Source: DASQZK01 sp963809925 (GTDB lineage: Bacteria > Bacteroidota > Bacteroidia > Bacteroidales > GCA-2748055). Taken from it: a stretch of 64,000 nt of DNA. The translations under genes and the position numbers were made by a program. How positions within the stretch are numbered: the first letter of the stretch is position 1; every line of letters begins with the position of its first letter. The notes under the pieces were generated by a model. That model worked only from the letters and a program-made list of their open reading frames with translations, was not told the DNA's origin and made no database searches. Below are positions 35,722 to 44,178 of the stretch, piece after piece. The stretch lies in the NCBI GenBank assembly GCA_963809925.1, contig CAWELH010000008.1:124001-188000 (forward strand), written 5' to 3'.

Positions 35722-36497
35722 AATTCAATTCTGGTTTCCGGCATCCTTTTTTCCAGTTCATCAATATAGCCTTCAGTCATCGGATTTCCTTTGAGTGAAA
35801 GACGTTCGAGCTTCATTAGAAAAATGGATTCAGGTAATTTTCTGATCTGATTATGGCTGAGATCAAGCCTGCGCAGAGAGCTCAGGTTTGCAATACCGGG
35901 ATCGACAGACGTGAACCGGTTTCGGTCGAGACTGAGAACCTCCAGACTACTGAGCTTATAAAACGAAGTGGGCAGCCTGTCAATCTCATTCCGGCTGAGG
36001 TCCAACCCGACCAATTTTGTAAGCAGACCTATTTCGGAGGGCAGGGAAGATATTGAATTGTCAGTGATAAGAATTTGACGAAGCTGTTGGCAACCCGTTA
36101 ACTCGACGGGGAATTTTTTGTAAGAATTATGGCTGAGATGCACAGATTGAAGGTACCGGAGTTTGCCCACCGAGGAAGGAAATGTTGTCAGGTTGTTCCA
36201 GGACAGTCCGAGTGAATTGAGGTACCTGAATGTATCAACCAGGCCAGGAACCGAATTCAGTCCTTTATGATATAGTCCAAGCTTAATGACGGAATCTGGA
36301 TTCAGGAGCGCTTCCTCCAGATGCCGGTAAACCTTTTCTTTGTATAAACTTCCCAATGCGATGAGTTTTGAAGAATCCGGCAGAGGTTCTGCGACTGATG
36401 TGGTGTTCCGTGCCACAGCATCATTTTGGTTTCCGCATTGACAGGCAGAAAGGATCAATACTCCGGATATAAATGCAAACACAAATTGTTTTTTCAC
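35718..36497 (-). CDS. Leucine-rich-repeat lipoprotein
   Basis: A 259-residue lipoprotein. The signal peptide ends in a lipobox LSAC with Cys19. After about 60 residues come seven leucine-rich repeats (about 75-250) of 23 residues on the pattern LxxLxxLxLSxNxIxxLPxxI, ending in a partial one (LKGNPMTEG). LRR domains bind other proteins; an outer-membrane surface or periplasmic location is likely. No partner adjoins. Confidence 0.88.
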   Translation of the reverse strand: MKKQFVFAFISGVLILSACQCGNQNDAVARNTTSVAEPLPDSSKLIALGSLYKEKVYRHLEEALLNPDSVIKLGLYHKGLNSVPGLVDTFRYLNSLGLSWNNLTTFPSSVGKLRYLQSVHLSHNSYKKFPVELTGCQQLRQILITDNSISSLPSEIGLLTKLVGLDLSRNEIDRLPTSFYKLSSLEVLSLDRNRFTSVDPGIANLSSLRRLDLSHNQIRKLPESIFLMKLERLSLKGNPMTEGYIDELEKRMPETRIEF

Positions 36498-36736
36498 CGT
36501 ATGAAATTTTATTCGGTAAAATTAAACTCAAAATTCGTGTCGGATAAAAGCTTTGTCTTAACAATAGGTTAATTTTTTATTACCTTGCAAATGAGCCCGT
36601 CAATTAAGGGCTTCGGAGGCTTGGCCGGCGCATGTTCCCATGGGAACTGTACATTTTTGATCTGAAAAATCAATTTCGGCAAAAAATTTGATTACTGACT
36701 CACATTATGAAATGAACCAATCCAGGATCTCAGGCA

Positions 36737-37336
36737 ATGATTTGGCGGATTAACATAGCCCTTCTTTTTATACTCATCATCCTGCCGGCACGGCTGTGTG
36801 CCCAGGAAGGCAGTAAGGATGATTACTATATCATGCGTGCCAGGATAATTGACGGTGACACCATCCTGGTTTCCGATCTGCCGGAGGTGAACATCTACTC
36901 ATCCTATAGACCTAAAAACCGCTGGGATTACTGGAAATACCGCCGGCTGGTAAGGAACGTCAAGATCACGTACCCCTATGCAAAGCTGGCTGCCTCGAAA
37001 CTTAAGGATATTGACACCAATCTTGCTTCTATTAAAAGTGAGAAGAAAAGAAAGGAATACATTAAAATTTCTGAAAAAAAACTGATGGATGATTTTGAAG
37101 ATGATATCAAAAATCTCACTATCACACAGGGCCGCATCCTTCTTAAGCTCATCGACAGGGAAACCGGCAATACTACATATTTAATTCTCCAGGACCTGAA
37201 GGGCAATTTTTCAGCTTTATTCTGGCAAACCATTGCCAGAGTTTTCGGTTCAAATCTTAAATCGGAATACGATCCGCTCGGTGAAGATAAGTTGATTGAA
37301 CAGATCGTAATGATGATCGATGCCGGTCAACTTTGA
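36737..37336 (+). CDS. DUF4294 family protein
   Basis: A 199-residue secreted protein with a signal peptide (residues 1-22, ending in LCAQ). The central part matches the DUF4294 family, known almost only from Bacteroidota: YYIMRARIIDGDTI, then RRLVRNVKITYPYAKLAA and a lysine-rich helix. The C-terminal half (ITQGRILLKLIDRETGNTTY, FWQTIARVFGSNLKSEYDP) is also well kept. Function unknown. It precedes the TonB receptor gene by about 200 bases. Confidence 0.88.
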   Translation: MIWRINIALLFILIILPARLCAQEGSKDDYYIMRARIIDGDTILVSDLPEVNIYSSYRPKNRWDYWKYRRLVRNVKITYPYAKLAASKLKDIDTNLASIKSEKKRKEYIKISEKKLMDDFEDDIKNLTITQGRILLKLIDRETGNTTYLILQDLKGNFSALFWQTIARVFGSNLKSEYDPLGEDKLIEQIVMMIDAGQL

Positions 37337-37533
37337 TTTTTCTTCAGATTGGCTTAAAGCAGAATTAAGCTTCAATTAACCTAATCTTCTGGCATTCCCA
37401 TGCACAGGTTAATTTCTATATGTTTTCTCCACACCACATTAACAATTATTTAAACTATTCATAAAGATTTATTTTCCAATGTTTTGCCTGAATCTCCGCA
37501 ATTTTGAGCAATAATTGATTTACGTGTAAACGG

Positions 37534-40350
37534 ATGAAAAAAACGCTCTTAGTGCTGGTTACAATTTTAATGGTCTCTCAGGTTTTTGGACAGAAAGGAT
37601 TTCTGCGTGGAAAGATCATTGACGGGTCGAATGGAGAATCGCTTACTGGTGCCACCATCGTGGTGCCCGGGACAACGACCGGGGTCATCTCCGACCTCGA
37701 TGGTAACTTCAGCCTGGCTCTCGATGCCGGAAAATACGAGATCCATATTTCCTTCGTCTCCTACGATACCCAGGTATTCCCCGATATAACGATCAATTCG
37801 GGAGAGGTGACGGAACTGAACGTCAATATGCAGGTTGCCTCAACACAGATTGACGAAATTGTAGTCGTGGCCGACATGAAGAAAAAGACCGAGGCTGCAG
37901 TACAGCTGCTACAGAAAAATTCGCCCGCTGTTCTCGATGGCATCTCAGCGCAGCAAATCTCCAGGCTCGGCGACTCTGATGCGGCCAGCGCCCTCAAAAG
38001 AGTTACCGGGATCTCGGTACAGGATGGAAAGTACATTTATGTCAGAGGACTCAGCGACCGATATATGAAGGTTACGTTAAACGGAGCCCAGATACCTGGC
38101 CTGGATCCAAATTTCAATACCGTCCAGATGGACCTCTTTCCGGGCAACATTATCGATAACATCATGGTTACGAAAACCTATACACCCGACCTTCCAAGTT
38201 TTACCGGCGGTCTGGTTGATATCCAGACACGCGATTTCCCCACCCATTTCACAACACAATTTACTGCCAAATATGGATTCAATACACAGACTCATTTCCA
38301 CAACCACTTCCTGACCTACGATGGAGGCAAACTCGACTGGCTGGCTATCAGCGACAGTAAACGAGATATTCCTCATGCCGCACAGAATATCGATATCCCT
38401 TCAATAAATAATGAAACAGTTGGCACTGTCAATACCATCTCTCGTTCATTCAACCAACAGTTTAAAACCAGTTATGGAAGGGCTCCCATAAATCAGAGCT
38501 ACTCCTTTTCCGTCGGAAACCAGGTACCGGTCAAAAATTCGTCCCTGGGATACATTGCAGCGTTGAGCTACAGACTTGAAAGTGAATATTTCAATCACGC
38601 GCGCCTCGATGATTATGAAGCCAGTACTGCTACTGCAGTTTCTGCATCTGAACTTCTGTCGGGCGAGAAAGGCCAGACCGATGTACTCTGGAGTGCCCTT
38701 GCGGGATTGAACTACAAGATAAATACAAACAATAAGATCGGCCTGATGTTTCTTCGGAACCAGAACGGACAGAAAACCGGACGCTATAATGTAGGATCCA
38801 TCAAGGAATCGGATGATTTTCCGGTACAGAAATGGAGCCTTGAATATCTTGAACGTTCGATGACCGTTGGACAAATCAGGGGCGAACATGCATTACCCGG
38901 CTGGAACAATGCAAAAGTGGAATGGATTACCTCATATACCTTTTCCAGGCAGAATGAACCCGACTTAAGGTTCTTTACAAATGAACTGTCCTATTCTGCT
39001 GAAGACACCCTATATTTCGTTGCATCAAACAGAAAGCCTGAACGGCGATATCGGATCATGAGCGAATCGAACTGGGATTCAAAAGTCGACTTCACTCTTC
39101 CACTGGATCTTCTTGGTCGAAAGACAAAATTCAAAGTAGGGGTGGACTACCTGGCAAAAAACAGAAATGCGGATGAAAACCGCTTTACCATCAATACGCT
39201 AAATGCCGTTAAATATAATGGTGACCCCTCAACGTATACAAATGCTGAAAACATTGTCAGTGAAGGGAATATGAGTAATGCAGTATACTACGACAATGAT
39301 TACTTTACCAATGCTTATCTCAGTCTCTCTGCATCAGAGAACATCACCGGGGGCTATTTTCTCTTCGACTTTCCGTTTGTTAGCCGGTTCAGGATCATCG
39401 CCGGTGCAAGGGCAGAATATGACCAGTCGGTGATCGCAAATAAAGTCGACACCCTGGTTTTCACAAGGGCTTCTTATAAGAAAAAATATGTGAACCATTC
39501 CACCGGAGACCTTGACCTGCTGCCTTCGGTTAACCTCATATATAAGATGAACGACAAGATGAACCTGAGACTGGCCTACAGTAAAAGTGTGTCAAGACCC
39601 TCGTTCAAAGAAAGAGCTCCCTATGCCTTCTATGAATTTACATGGAGTACCACACAACAGGGTAACCCTCAGCTTAACCGGGGCATCATTGAAAACTACG
39701 ACCTGAGGTGGGAATATTTTTTCAATCGAGGAGAAATGGTCTCTGCCAGTGCATTTTACAAGAAACTGATGGGCCCCATCGAACGTATTAAATCTTCACA
39801 GACGGGCAATCTCATGCTTTTTCAGAATGGCTCGGACGCGTATATGTACGGTCTTGAATTTGAGCTCAGAAAGGAGCTTGACTTCGTACCTGCACTTACC
39901 GGCTTTCAGGTCGGTATGAACATAACATATGTTTACAGCCAGACAGCGGTCGATAAAGACCGGCTCGAAGCTGCAAGGGTTGTAGTCCCTGATTTTCCCT
40001 CAACACGACCTCTTTATGGCCAGTCGCCCTACATCATTAATGCATTTCTTGGATATACGAGCACAAAAACCGGACTTGATGTCAACCTCGGATTCAATGT
40101 GGAAGGCCCAAAGATCGTTCTTGTCAATAAATTCCAGACTCCTGATGTATACGAACAGCCCTTCCCCAACCTGAATTTTGTAATCAGCAAATCTATATTT
40201 AAAAAATTTGATGTCTCACTTTCTGGAAAGAATCTGCTGAACCATGAATTCAGGCAGATCTTTACCCTTGAGAACGGCGACGAATATTCCTACCGTGAAC
40301 ACTTTCTCGGCCGTACATTCCAGCTGGGTATAAGTTACAAGTTTGATTAA
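37534..40350 (+). CDS. TonB-dependent outer-membrane receptor
   Basis: A 938-residue receptor. It has a signal peptide (1-19), a carboxypeptidase-like regulatory domain (about 22-110, LRGKIIDGSNGESLTGATI), a plug domain (about 130-235, including VRGLSDRYMKVTLNG) and a 22-strand barrel whose end FQLGISYKFD carries the usual aromatic residue. It imports a large ligand through the outer membrane with TonB energy. No SusD gene follows; instead a secreted beta-helix T9SS protein lies downstream, which is a repeated pairing in Bacteroidota. The ligand cannot be told from sequence. Confidence 0.92.
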   Translation: MKKTLLVLVTILMVSQVFGQKGFLRGKIIDGSNGESLTGATIVVPGTTTGVISDLDGNFSLALDAGKYEIHISFVSYDTQVFPDITINSGEVTELNVNMQVASTQIDEIVVVADMKKKTEAAVQLLQKNSPAVLDGISAQQISRLGDSDAASALKRVTGISVQDGKYIYVRGLSDRYMKVTLNGAQIPGLDPNFNTVQMDLFPGNIIDNIMVTKTYTPDLPSFTGGLVDIQTRDFPTHFTTQFTAKYGFNTQTHFHNHFLTYDGGKLDWLAISDSKRDIPHAAQNIDIPSINNETVGTVNTISRSFNQQFKTSYGRAPINQSYSFSVGNQVPVKNSSLGYIAALSYRLESEYFNHARLDDYEASTATAVSASELLSGEKGQTDVLWSALAGLNYKINTNNKIGLMFLRNQNGQKTGRYNVGSIKESDDFPVQKWSLEYLERSMTVGQIRGEHALPGWNNAKVEWITSYTFSRQNEPDLRFFTNELSYSAEDTLYFVASNRKPERRYRIMSESNWDSKVDFTLPLDLLGRKTKFKVGVDYLAKNRNADENRFTINTLNAVKYNGDPSTYTNAENIVSEGNMSNAVYYDNDYFTNAYLSLSASENITGGYFLFDFPFVSRFRIIAGARAEYDQSVIANKVDTLVFTRASYKKKYVNHSTGDLDLLPSVNLIYKMNDKMNLRLAYSKSVSRPSFKERAPYAFYEFTWSTTQQGNPQLNRGIIENYDLRWEYFFNRGEMVSASAFYKKLMGPIERIKSSQTGNLMLFQNGSDAYMYGLEFELRKELDFVPALTGFQVGMNITYVYSQTAVDKDRLEAARVVVPDFPSTRPLYGQSPYIINAFLGYTSTKTGLDVNLGFNVEGPKIVLVNKFQTPDVYEQPFPNLNFVISKSIFKKFDVSLSGKNLLNHEFRQIFTLENGDEYSYREHFLGRTFQLGISYKFD

Positions 40351-40662
40351 CAGTTTGTTGTAGTCATTAGTAGTGTAGATGGGTTGATGAATTCAAAATC
40401 ACACTTCAATTCAGCAATTCAATAAACAAGATGTGACGCAGTGACAAAGCGTTCGTTAGATCACACTTTTGATTAACAATCCGGGTCTGCGGAAGCTTGC
40501 GTCACCTGGGTTTTCATTTAGGATTAACGGAAATCAAAGGATATCTTAATATAAAAAGATTTCAGACGCTGAAATTTCAGGTTTAAATAATACTCATTTA
40601 AGGTCAGGTAAATACCTGTGGTCTTACTTTGTGATGAAATAAAAAACCAAAACTCCCTCATC
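40351..40662. other. Gene-free stretch of 312 bp with short palindromes
   Basis: Between the TonB receptor and the beta-helix protein. It holds words that also occur in the repeat-rich stretches (aaatcacacttcaattcagc, compare 48256-48275). There are two short perfect palindromes close to the next start: ctgaaatttcag and caggtaaatacctg. The near-consensus TTACTTTG lies about 37 bases before the ATG. No clear terminator. Confidence 0.5.
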
Positions 40663-42288
40663 ATGAAAAAAATTTTTACCTTTCTCTTATTCTCTGCGTT
40701 GACATGCACATTCAGCTTTGCAGACGATATTGATGTCAGCGGTTCGCTTACCGGAACGGTAAACTGGACAAAGGACAACAACTACTATCTCGATGGCTTT
40801 GTATTTGTCACCGATGGTGCAGTGCTAAACATTGAAGCCGGTACTGTCGTCAGAGCTTACACCGGTGAAGCTGAAAATGCATCTGCACTCATTGTAAAAC
40901 GTGGCGGTCAAATTAATGCAAACGGAACGGCTGACGATCCCATAGTTTTCACTTCCGAACAAGATATCGACCTTACAAGGGCGATGTCGTTCCGCGGTGA
41001 ATGGGGTGGCCTGATCCTTCTTGGCAAAGCACTCACAAACAATCCCACCTTCGACAATGGCATTGAAGGCGTTCCCATTGACGAAGAAGCCTTCTACGGT
41101 GGTGATATTGATGATGATAATTCCGGCACACTAAAGTATGTTTCTATCCGGCATGGCGGTACTGAGCTTGCCCCTGATGAGGAAATCAACGGCCTTACCC
41201 TGGGTGCTGTAGGCTCTGGAACCACAATCGATTTCGTGGAAGTTACATCAAATAACGACGATGGAATAGAATTTTTTGGCGGCAGCGTCAATATCAGACA
41301 TTTTATCGTCTCCGACTGCTCTGACGATTCCTACGATATCGACGAAGGATACCACGGCCAGCTGCAGTTCGTTTACACACAGCAGGTAGGTGACGGAACC
41401 GGAGACAATCTGGGTGAGCACGATGGCGGTCCCAGTAATAATCTCTATGGCGATCCCATGGCAACACCAATTTTTTCAAACGCTACCTACATTGGCGGTG
41501 ATGTTGCTTCGGGTGACCGTACACTAACATTGCGCGAATACTGGGCCGGTGAATATCATAATTCCATCTTTGCCAATCAGGCAAAAGGTATCCGGGTTGA
41601 ATACAATCCCGATTTTGCCTCAGGAGCTAAAGGAGGTGCATTCACAAACTGGCATAATGGCCTGTTAAAAATCGATCATAACACGTTCCAGAACATAGCA
41701 GACGGTACGGCTGCCAAGATATTCACCCTTTATTCTGTTGAAGATCAGGATGGCATGCCGATTTATGAAGTACCTGCCGACTCTGTAACTGCATTTGTAA
41801 ATTATTTTGCCTCAGCCAGTAACCTTGTAGCCGATCTTGGAATCAGTAAAGAAGATCCTGTACCAACAGCCGCTGTCAACGGTGTAGATTTTTCAACCAT
41901 TTCCTCCTGGTTCGAAACCGTGGATTACCGGGGTGCTTTTGATCCTTCTGTAACTGGTGGCCATTGGGCAGGAGGCTGGACCCAGACATTCGCTTCAACA
42001 GCGTATGTCAATCCTTCGGATGGGGTAAATAACGTCAACTTTGCCACATTCAGCTCAAGAGTTTATCCAAATCCGGTAAACGATCAGGCTGTTGTTGAAT
42101 TCAGAAATGACAACAATGCCTCATTTACCTTTGAAATCTACTCTGTGGAAGGCCGCCTCATACAAAGATCCAATCATATTACGGATAACCGTATTATATT
42201 CAACCGTGGCAGTCTTCCTGCAGGAATTTATGCCTATAAACTGGAAGGTAACCATTCAGTGTCAACAGGAAAATTGATAATCAGGTAG
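40663..42288 (+). CDS. T9SS-secreted right-handed beta-helix protein
   Basis: A 541-residue protein. A signal peptide covers residues 1-20. The body has the stacked short strands of a right-handed parallel beta-helix (for example DGAVLNIEAGTVVRAYTGE, FRGEWGGLILLGKA, TIDFVEVTSNNDDGIEFFGG), rich in Asp and Gly like metal- or sugar-binding surfaces. The last 80 residues form a type A sorting signal (SSRVYPNPVNDQAVVEF ... GSLPAGIYAYKL ... KLIIR). I start at 40663 (MKKIFTF), not the in-frame ATG at 40618. It probably sits on the cell surface and works with the TonB receptor. An intrinsic terminator follows. Confidence 0.85.
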   Translation: MKKIFTFLLFSALTCTFSFADDIDVSGSLTGTVNWTKDNNYYLDGFVFVTDGAVLNIEAGTVVRAYTGEAENASALIVKRGGQINANGTADDPIVFTSEQDIDLTRAMSFRGEWGGLILLGKALTNNPTFDNGIEGVPIDEEAFYGGDIDDDNSGTLKYVSIRHGGTELAPDEEINGLTLGAVGSGTTIDFVEVTSNNDDGIEFFGGSVNIRHFIVSDCSDDSYDIDEGYHGQLQFVYTQQVGDGTGDNLGEHDGGPSNNLYGDPMATPIFSNATYIGGDVASGDRTLTLREYWAGEYHNSIFANQAKGIRVEYNPDFASGAKGGAFTNWHNGLLKIDHNTFQNIADGTAAKIFTLYSVEDQDGMPIYEVPADSVTAFVNYFASASNLVADLGISKEDPVPTAAVNGVDFSTISSWFETVDYRGAFDPSVTGGHWAGGWTQTFASTAYVNPSDGVNNVNFATFSSRVYPNPVNDQAVVEFRNDNNASFTFEIYSVEGRLIQRSNHITDNRIIFNRGSLPAGIYAYKLEGNHSVSTGKLIIR

Positions 42289-42320
42289 TAGATCACTCCA
42301 TTGACGTTCTTTTCATCCTC

Positions 42321-42359
42321 AACTGCCATCGGCTGTTTTAGCCCGTTGGCAGTTTTTTT
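42321..42359 (+). terminator. Intrinsic terminator after the beta-helix protein gene
   Basis: Outer stem aactgcca / tggcagtt (8 pairs), inner stem ggct / agcc, then a run of T residues to 42359. It is about 30 bases past the stop codon. Confidence 0.85.
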
Positions 42360-42366
42360 ATTTTCC

Positions 42367-42374
42367 TATATTTG
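42367..42374 (+). promoter_or_regulatory. -7 element for the iron-sulfur protein genes
   Basis: TATATTTG, an exact TAnnTTTG match placed right after the preceding terminator. It would give a leader of about 100 bases. Confidence 0.55.
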
Positions 42375-42478
42375 CAATTCAGATCCTCTGGTTTAAGTTT
42401 ATATTTTGAACTTAACCTGCAAGATTTATGTAGTAAACATTCATGACAATTGGTTGTTAGAAAATCAAACCCGAGAAT

Positions 42479-42997
42479 ATGAGTAGTAACCCGAACGACA
42501 GAGAATATACCAACGGAGAAATAACAGTATTCTGGAAACCATCAAAATGCATCCATGCCACAACATGCTTCAGGGAACTCCTTGAAGTTTTCAATCCACG
42601 GAAGCGCCCGTGGGTGAACATGAAAGGAGCATCCACAGAGAAGATCATTGAGGTTACCAATAAATGTCCAACACAGGCCATTACATGGAAATATAACAGG
42701 GATCTCGATCATATTCCCAAGGAAAACGCAACTGCTTATAGAGAAGAGGAAACCCCCGAAACTGTTTATGAAGAAAAAGAAAAGGAAGAGGATACCGGAA
42801 CCGTAAAAATTCAGATCATGAAAAACGGACCCATCCTCGTTGAAGGCAATTTCAAGGTGATCGGAATCGATGGCAATGAATTGCGGACCATGATCATGAC
42901 TTCTTTCTGCAGATGCGGACGTTCACGAAATCAGCCGTATTGCGACGGCACACACAGAAAAACAGGATTCACAGATGAAACAAATGATGGAAAATAA
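42479..42997 (+). CDS. Fused divergent ferredoxin (Fer4_19) and CDGSH iron-sulfur protein
   Basis: A 172-residue protein with two iron-sulfur modules. The N-terminal one (about 10-75) has Cys24, Cys30 and Cys63 (KCIHATTC ... NKCPTQAI), as in the divergent single-cluster ferredoxin family Fer4_19. A charged Glu/Lys linker follows (about 80-105). The C-terminal one (about 108-165) is a CDGSH domain with three Cys and one His: C144, C146, C155 and H159 in FCRCGRSRNQPYCDGTH. CDGSH proteins hold a labile 2Fe-2S cluster and act in redox or cluster transfer. The stop overlaps the next gene by 23 bases. Confidence 0.9.
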   Translation: MSSNPNDREYTNGEITVFWKPSKCIHATTCFRELLEVFNPRKRPWVNMKGASTEKIIEVTNKCPTQAITWKYNRDLDHIPKENATAYREEETPETVYEEKEKEEDTGTVKIQIMKNGPILVEGNFKVIGIDGNELRTMIMTSFCRCGRSRNQPYCDGTHRKTGFTDETNDGK

Positions 42998-43181
42998 CAA
43001 AGCAGCTCATTTCAAGGTCATTGAGAACGGGCCGCTCGAGGTATCCGGGTCATTTACAATTACCGGTCCTGACGGAAAAATGATAGAAATTGACGGACCG
43101 GTTGAGCTCTGTCGCTGCGGAGAATCGAAAAATAAACCATTTTGCGACGACTCGCATAAGGAAAACGGATTTTGCGGGTAA
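42975..43181 (+). CDS. Small CDGSH iron-sulfur protein
   Basis: A 68-residue CDGSH-type protein with the 2Fe-2S ligands in LCRCGESKNKPFCDDSHK. The segment before it (FKVIENGPLEVSGSFTI) is similar to the CDGSH module of the preceding gene, which suggests duplication. It starts inside the preceding gene (23-base overlap), or at a second ATG 12 bases later. It is a single half-unit, and may dimerise. Confidence 0.88.
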   Translation: MKQMMENNKAAHFKVIENGPLEVSGSFTITGPDGKMIEIDGPVELCRCGESKNKPFCDDSHKENGFCG

Positions 43182-43265
43182 TGCGGGTGTCCTCAGCGAA
43201 CAGATTATCCAACCTGCCTTAAACTATTCACCCTAATTTTTACTTCACGCTGATCTCTTTCAATC

Positions 43266-43541
43266 ATGTGGCTCATCCTCATCATACTTTTAACGGGTAC
43301 CCTAACCGGATATCTCTTAAGGAAAATCGGAAAATTCAACAAGACAGCGGATAGGATAAGTACCTATATTATTTATGTACTGCTGTTTTTTATGGGCCTG
43401 CGCGTTGGCTCCGATCATGAGGTCATGGACCATTTCGATGTCATCGGATCGCAGGCTCTTATCATCGCCCTTTTCGCCATTGCCGGCAGTGTAGTCCTGT
43501 CGAAAATTACCTACCACTATTTTTTTCGAGATGAAAGGTAG
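43266..43541 (+). CDS. LysO-family exporter, small N-terminal subunit
   Basis: A 91-residue membrane protein with three helices (about 2-18, 34-50, 62-82). It matches the N-terminal part of the lysine exporter LysO (YbjE, DUF340). E. coli LysO is one chain of about 300 residues; here the N-terminal and C-terminal parts are separate genes with an 11-base overlap. I see this as an arrangement of the lineage and not as a frameshift, since the second gene has its own good start. Confidence 0.8.
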   Translation: MWLILIILLTGTLTGYLLRKIGKFNKTADRISTYIIYVLLFFMGLRVGSDHEVMDHFDVIGSQALIIALFAIAGSVVLSKITYHYFFRDER

Positions 43542-44136
43542 CCTCATCATCATTGTGTTTTTCCTGCTTGGCATCGTGACCGGCAAGGCAGGCCTTATTC
43601 CTGAATCGTTCCCACTGAGCGCCTCCCTGGAATGGACACTCCTGATGCTGATGGCCTTTATCGGTCTGGCTTTCGGCAGTGATCCCAGACTCATGGAGAT
43701 CATCAGGTCGGTCAATCCAAAATTACTGATCGTCCCGGCAACCACCGTGGCCGGGACTTTTTTGGGTATTTTCATTTATAATCTTCTGTTCAGCCAGATC
43801 GATCCACGGGATGCATTTGCCGTTGGCGCAGGCTTCGGTTATTATAGCTTATCGGGAATTATGATCAGTGAGTTTTCCGGAGAAAAGATGGGGATCTTGG
43901 CACTTCTTGCCAATGTATCCCGCGAAATTATCAGCCTCCTCCTGGCTCCCATTTTCGTCAGGTTTTTTGGAAAAACAGCAGCAATAGCCAGTGCGGGGGC
44001 AACATCTATGGACACAACGCTACCCGTTATCGTGAGGGCTGCCGGAATGGACTATATGATCATCTCAATATCCCATGGTGTCATCCTGACTATTCTGGTG
44101 CCTTTTATTATTACGCTTTTATACCATGGTTTTTAG
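43531..44136 (+). CDS. lysO: LysO-family exporter, C-terminal subunit
   Basis: A 201-residue membrane protein with about five helices. It matches the C-terminal part of LysO: GAGFGYYSLSGIMIS and a final half with SAGATSMDTTLPVIVRAAG, regions thought to line the path in this family. LysO exports L-lysine and toxic analogues from the cytoplasm. It starts within the small subunit gene, so translation is coupled. The next gene is arginine deiminase, so export of a basic amino acid or ornithine made from arginine is a reasonable inference. Confidence 0.85.
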   Translation: MKGSLIIIVFFLLGIVTGKAGLIPESFPLSASLEWTLLMLMAFIGLAFGSDPRLMEIIRSVNPKLLIVPATTVAGTFLGIFIYNLLFSQIDPRDAFAVGAGFGYYSLSGIMISEFSGEKMGILALLANVSREIISLLLAPIFVRFFGKTAAIASAGATSMDTTLPVIVRAAGMDYMIISISHGVILTILVPFIITLLYHGF

Positions 44137-44146
44137 CGGTGGATAT

Positions 44147-44154
44147 TATCTTTG
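44147..44154 (+). promoter_or_regulatory. -7 element for arcA
   Basis: TATCTTTG, exact TAnnTTTG match, 25 bases before the ATG at 44179. It covers the TTG at 44152, which is therefore not the start. Confidence 0.6.
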
Positions 44155-44178
44155 TATCATGTTAAAACTGGTAGTCAA

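Noticed and set aside
40524..40781. 85-codon minus-strand frame across the start of the beta-helix gene
   Set aside because: It is antisense to a well-supported gene and its translation shows no domain or signal.
43266..44136. Split LysO as another frameshift
   Set aside because: The downstream gene has its own start codon in an 11-base overlap, both parts are complete domains, and the locus is far from the indel cluster.
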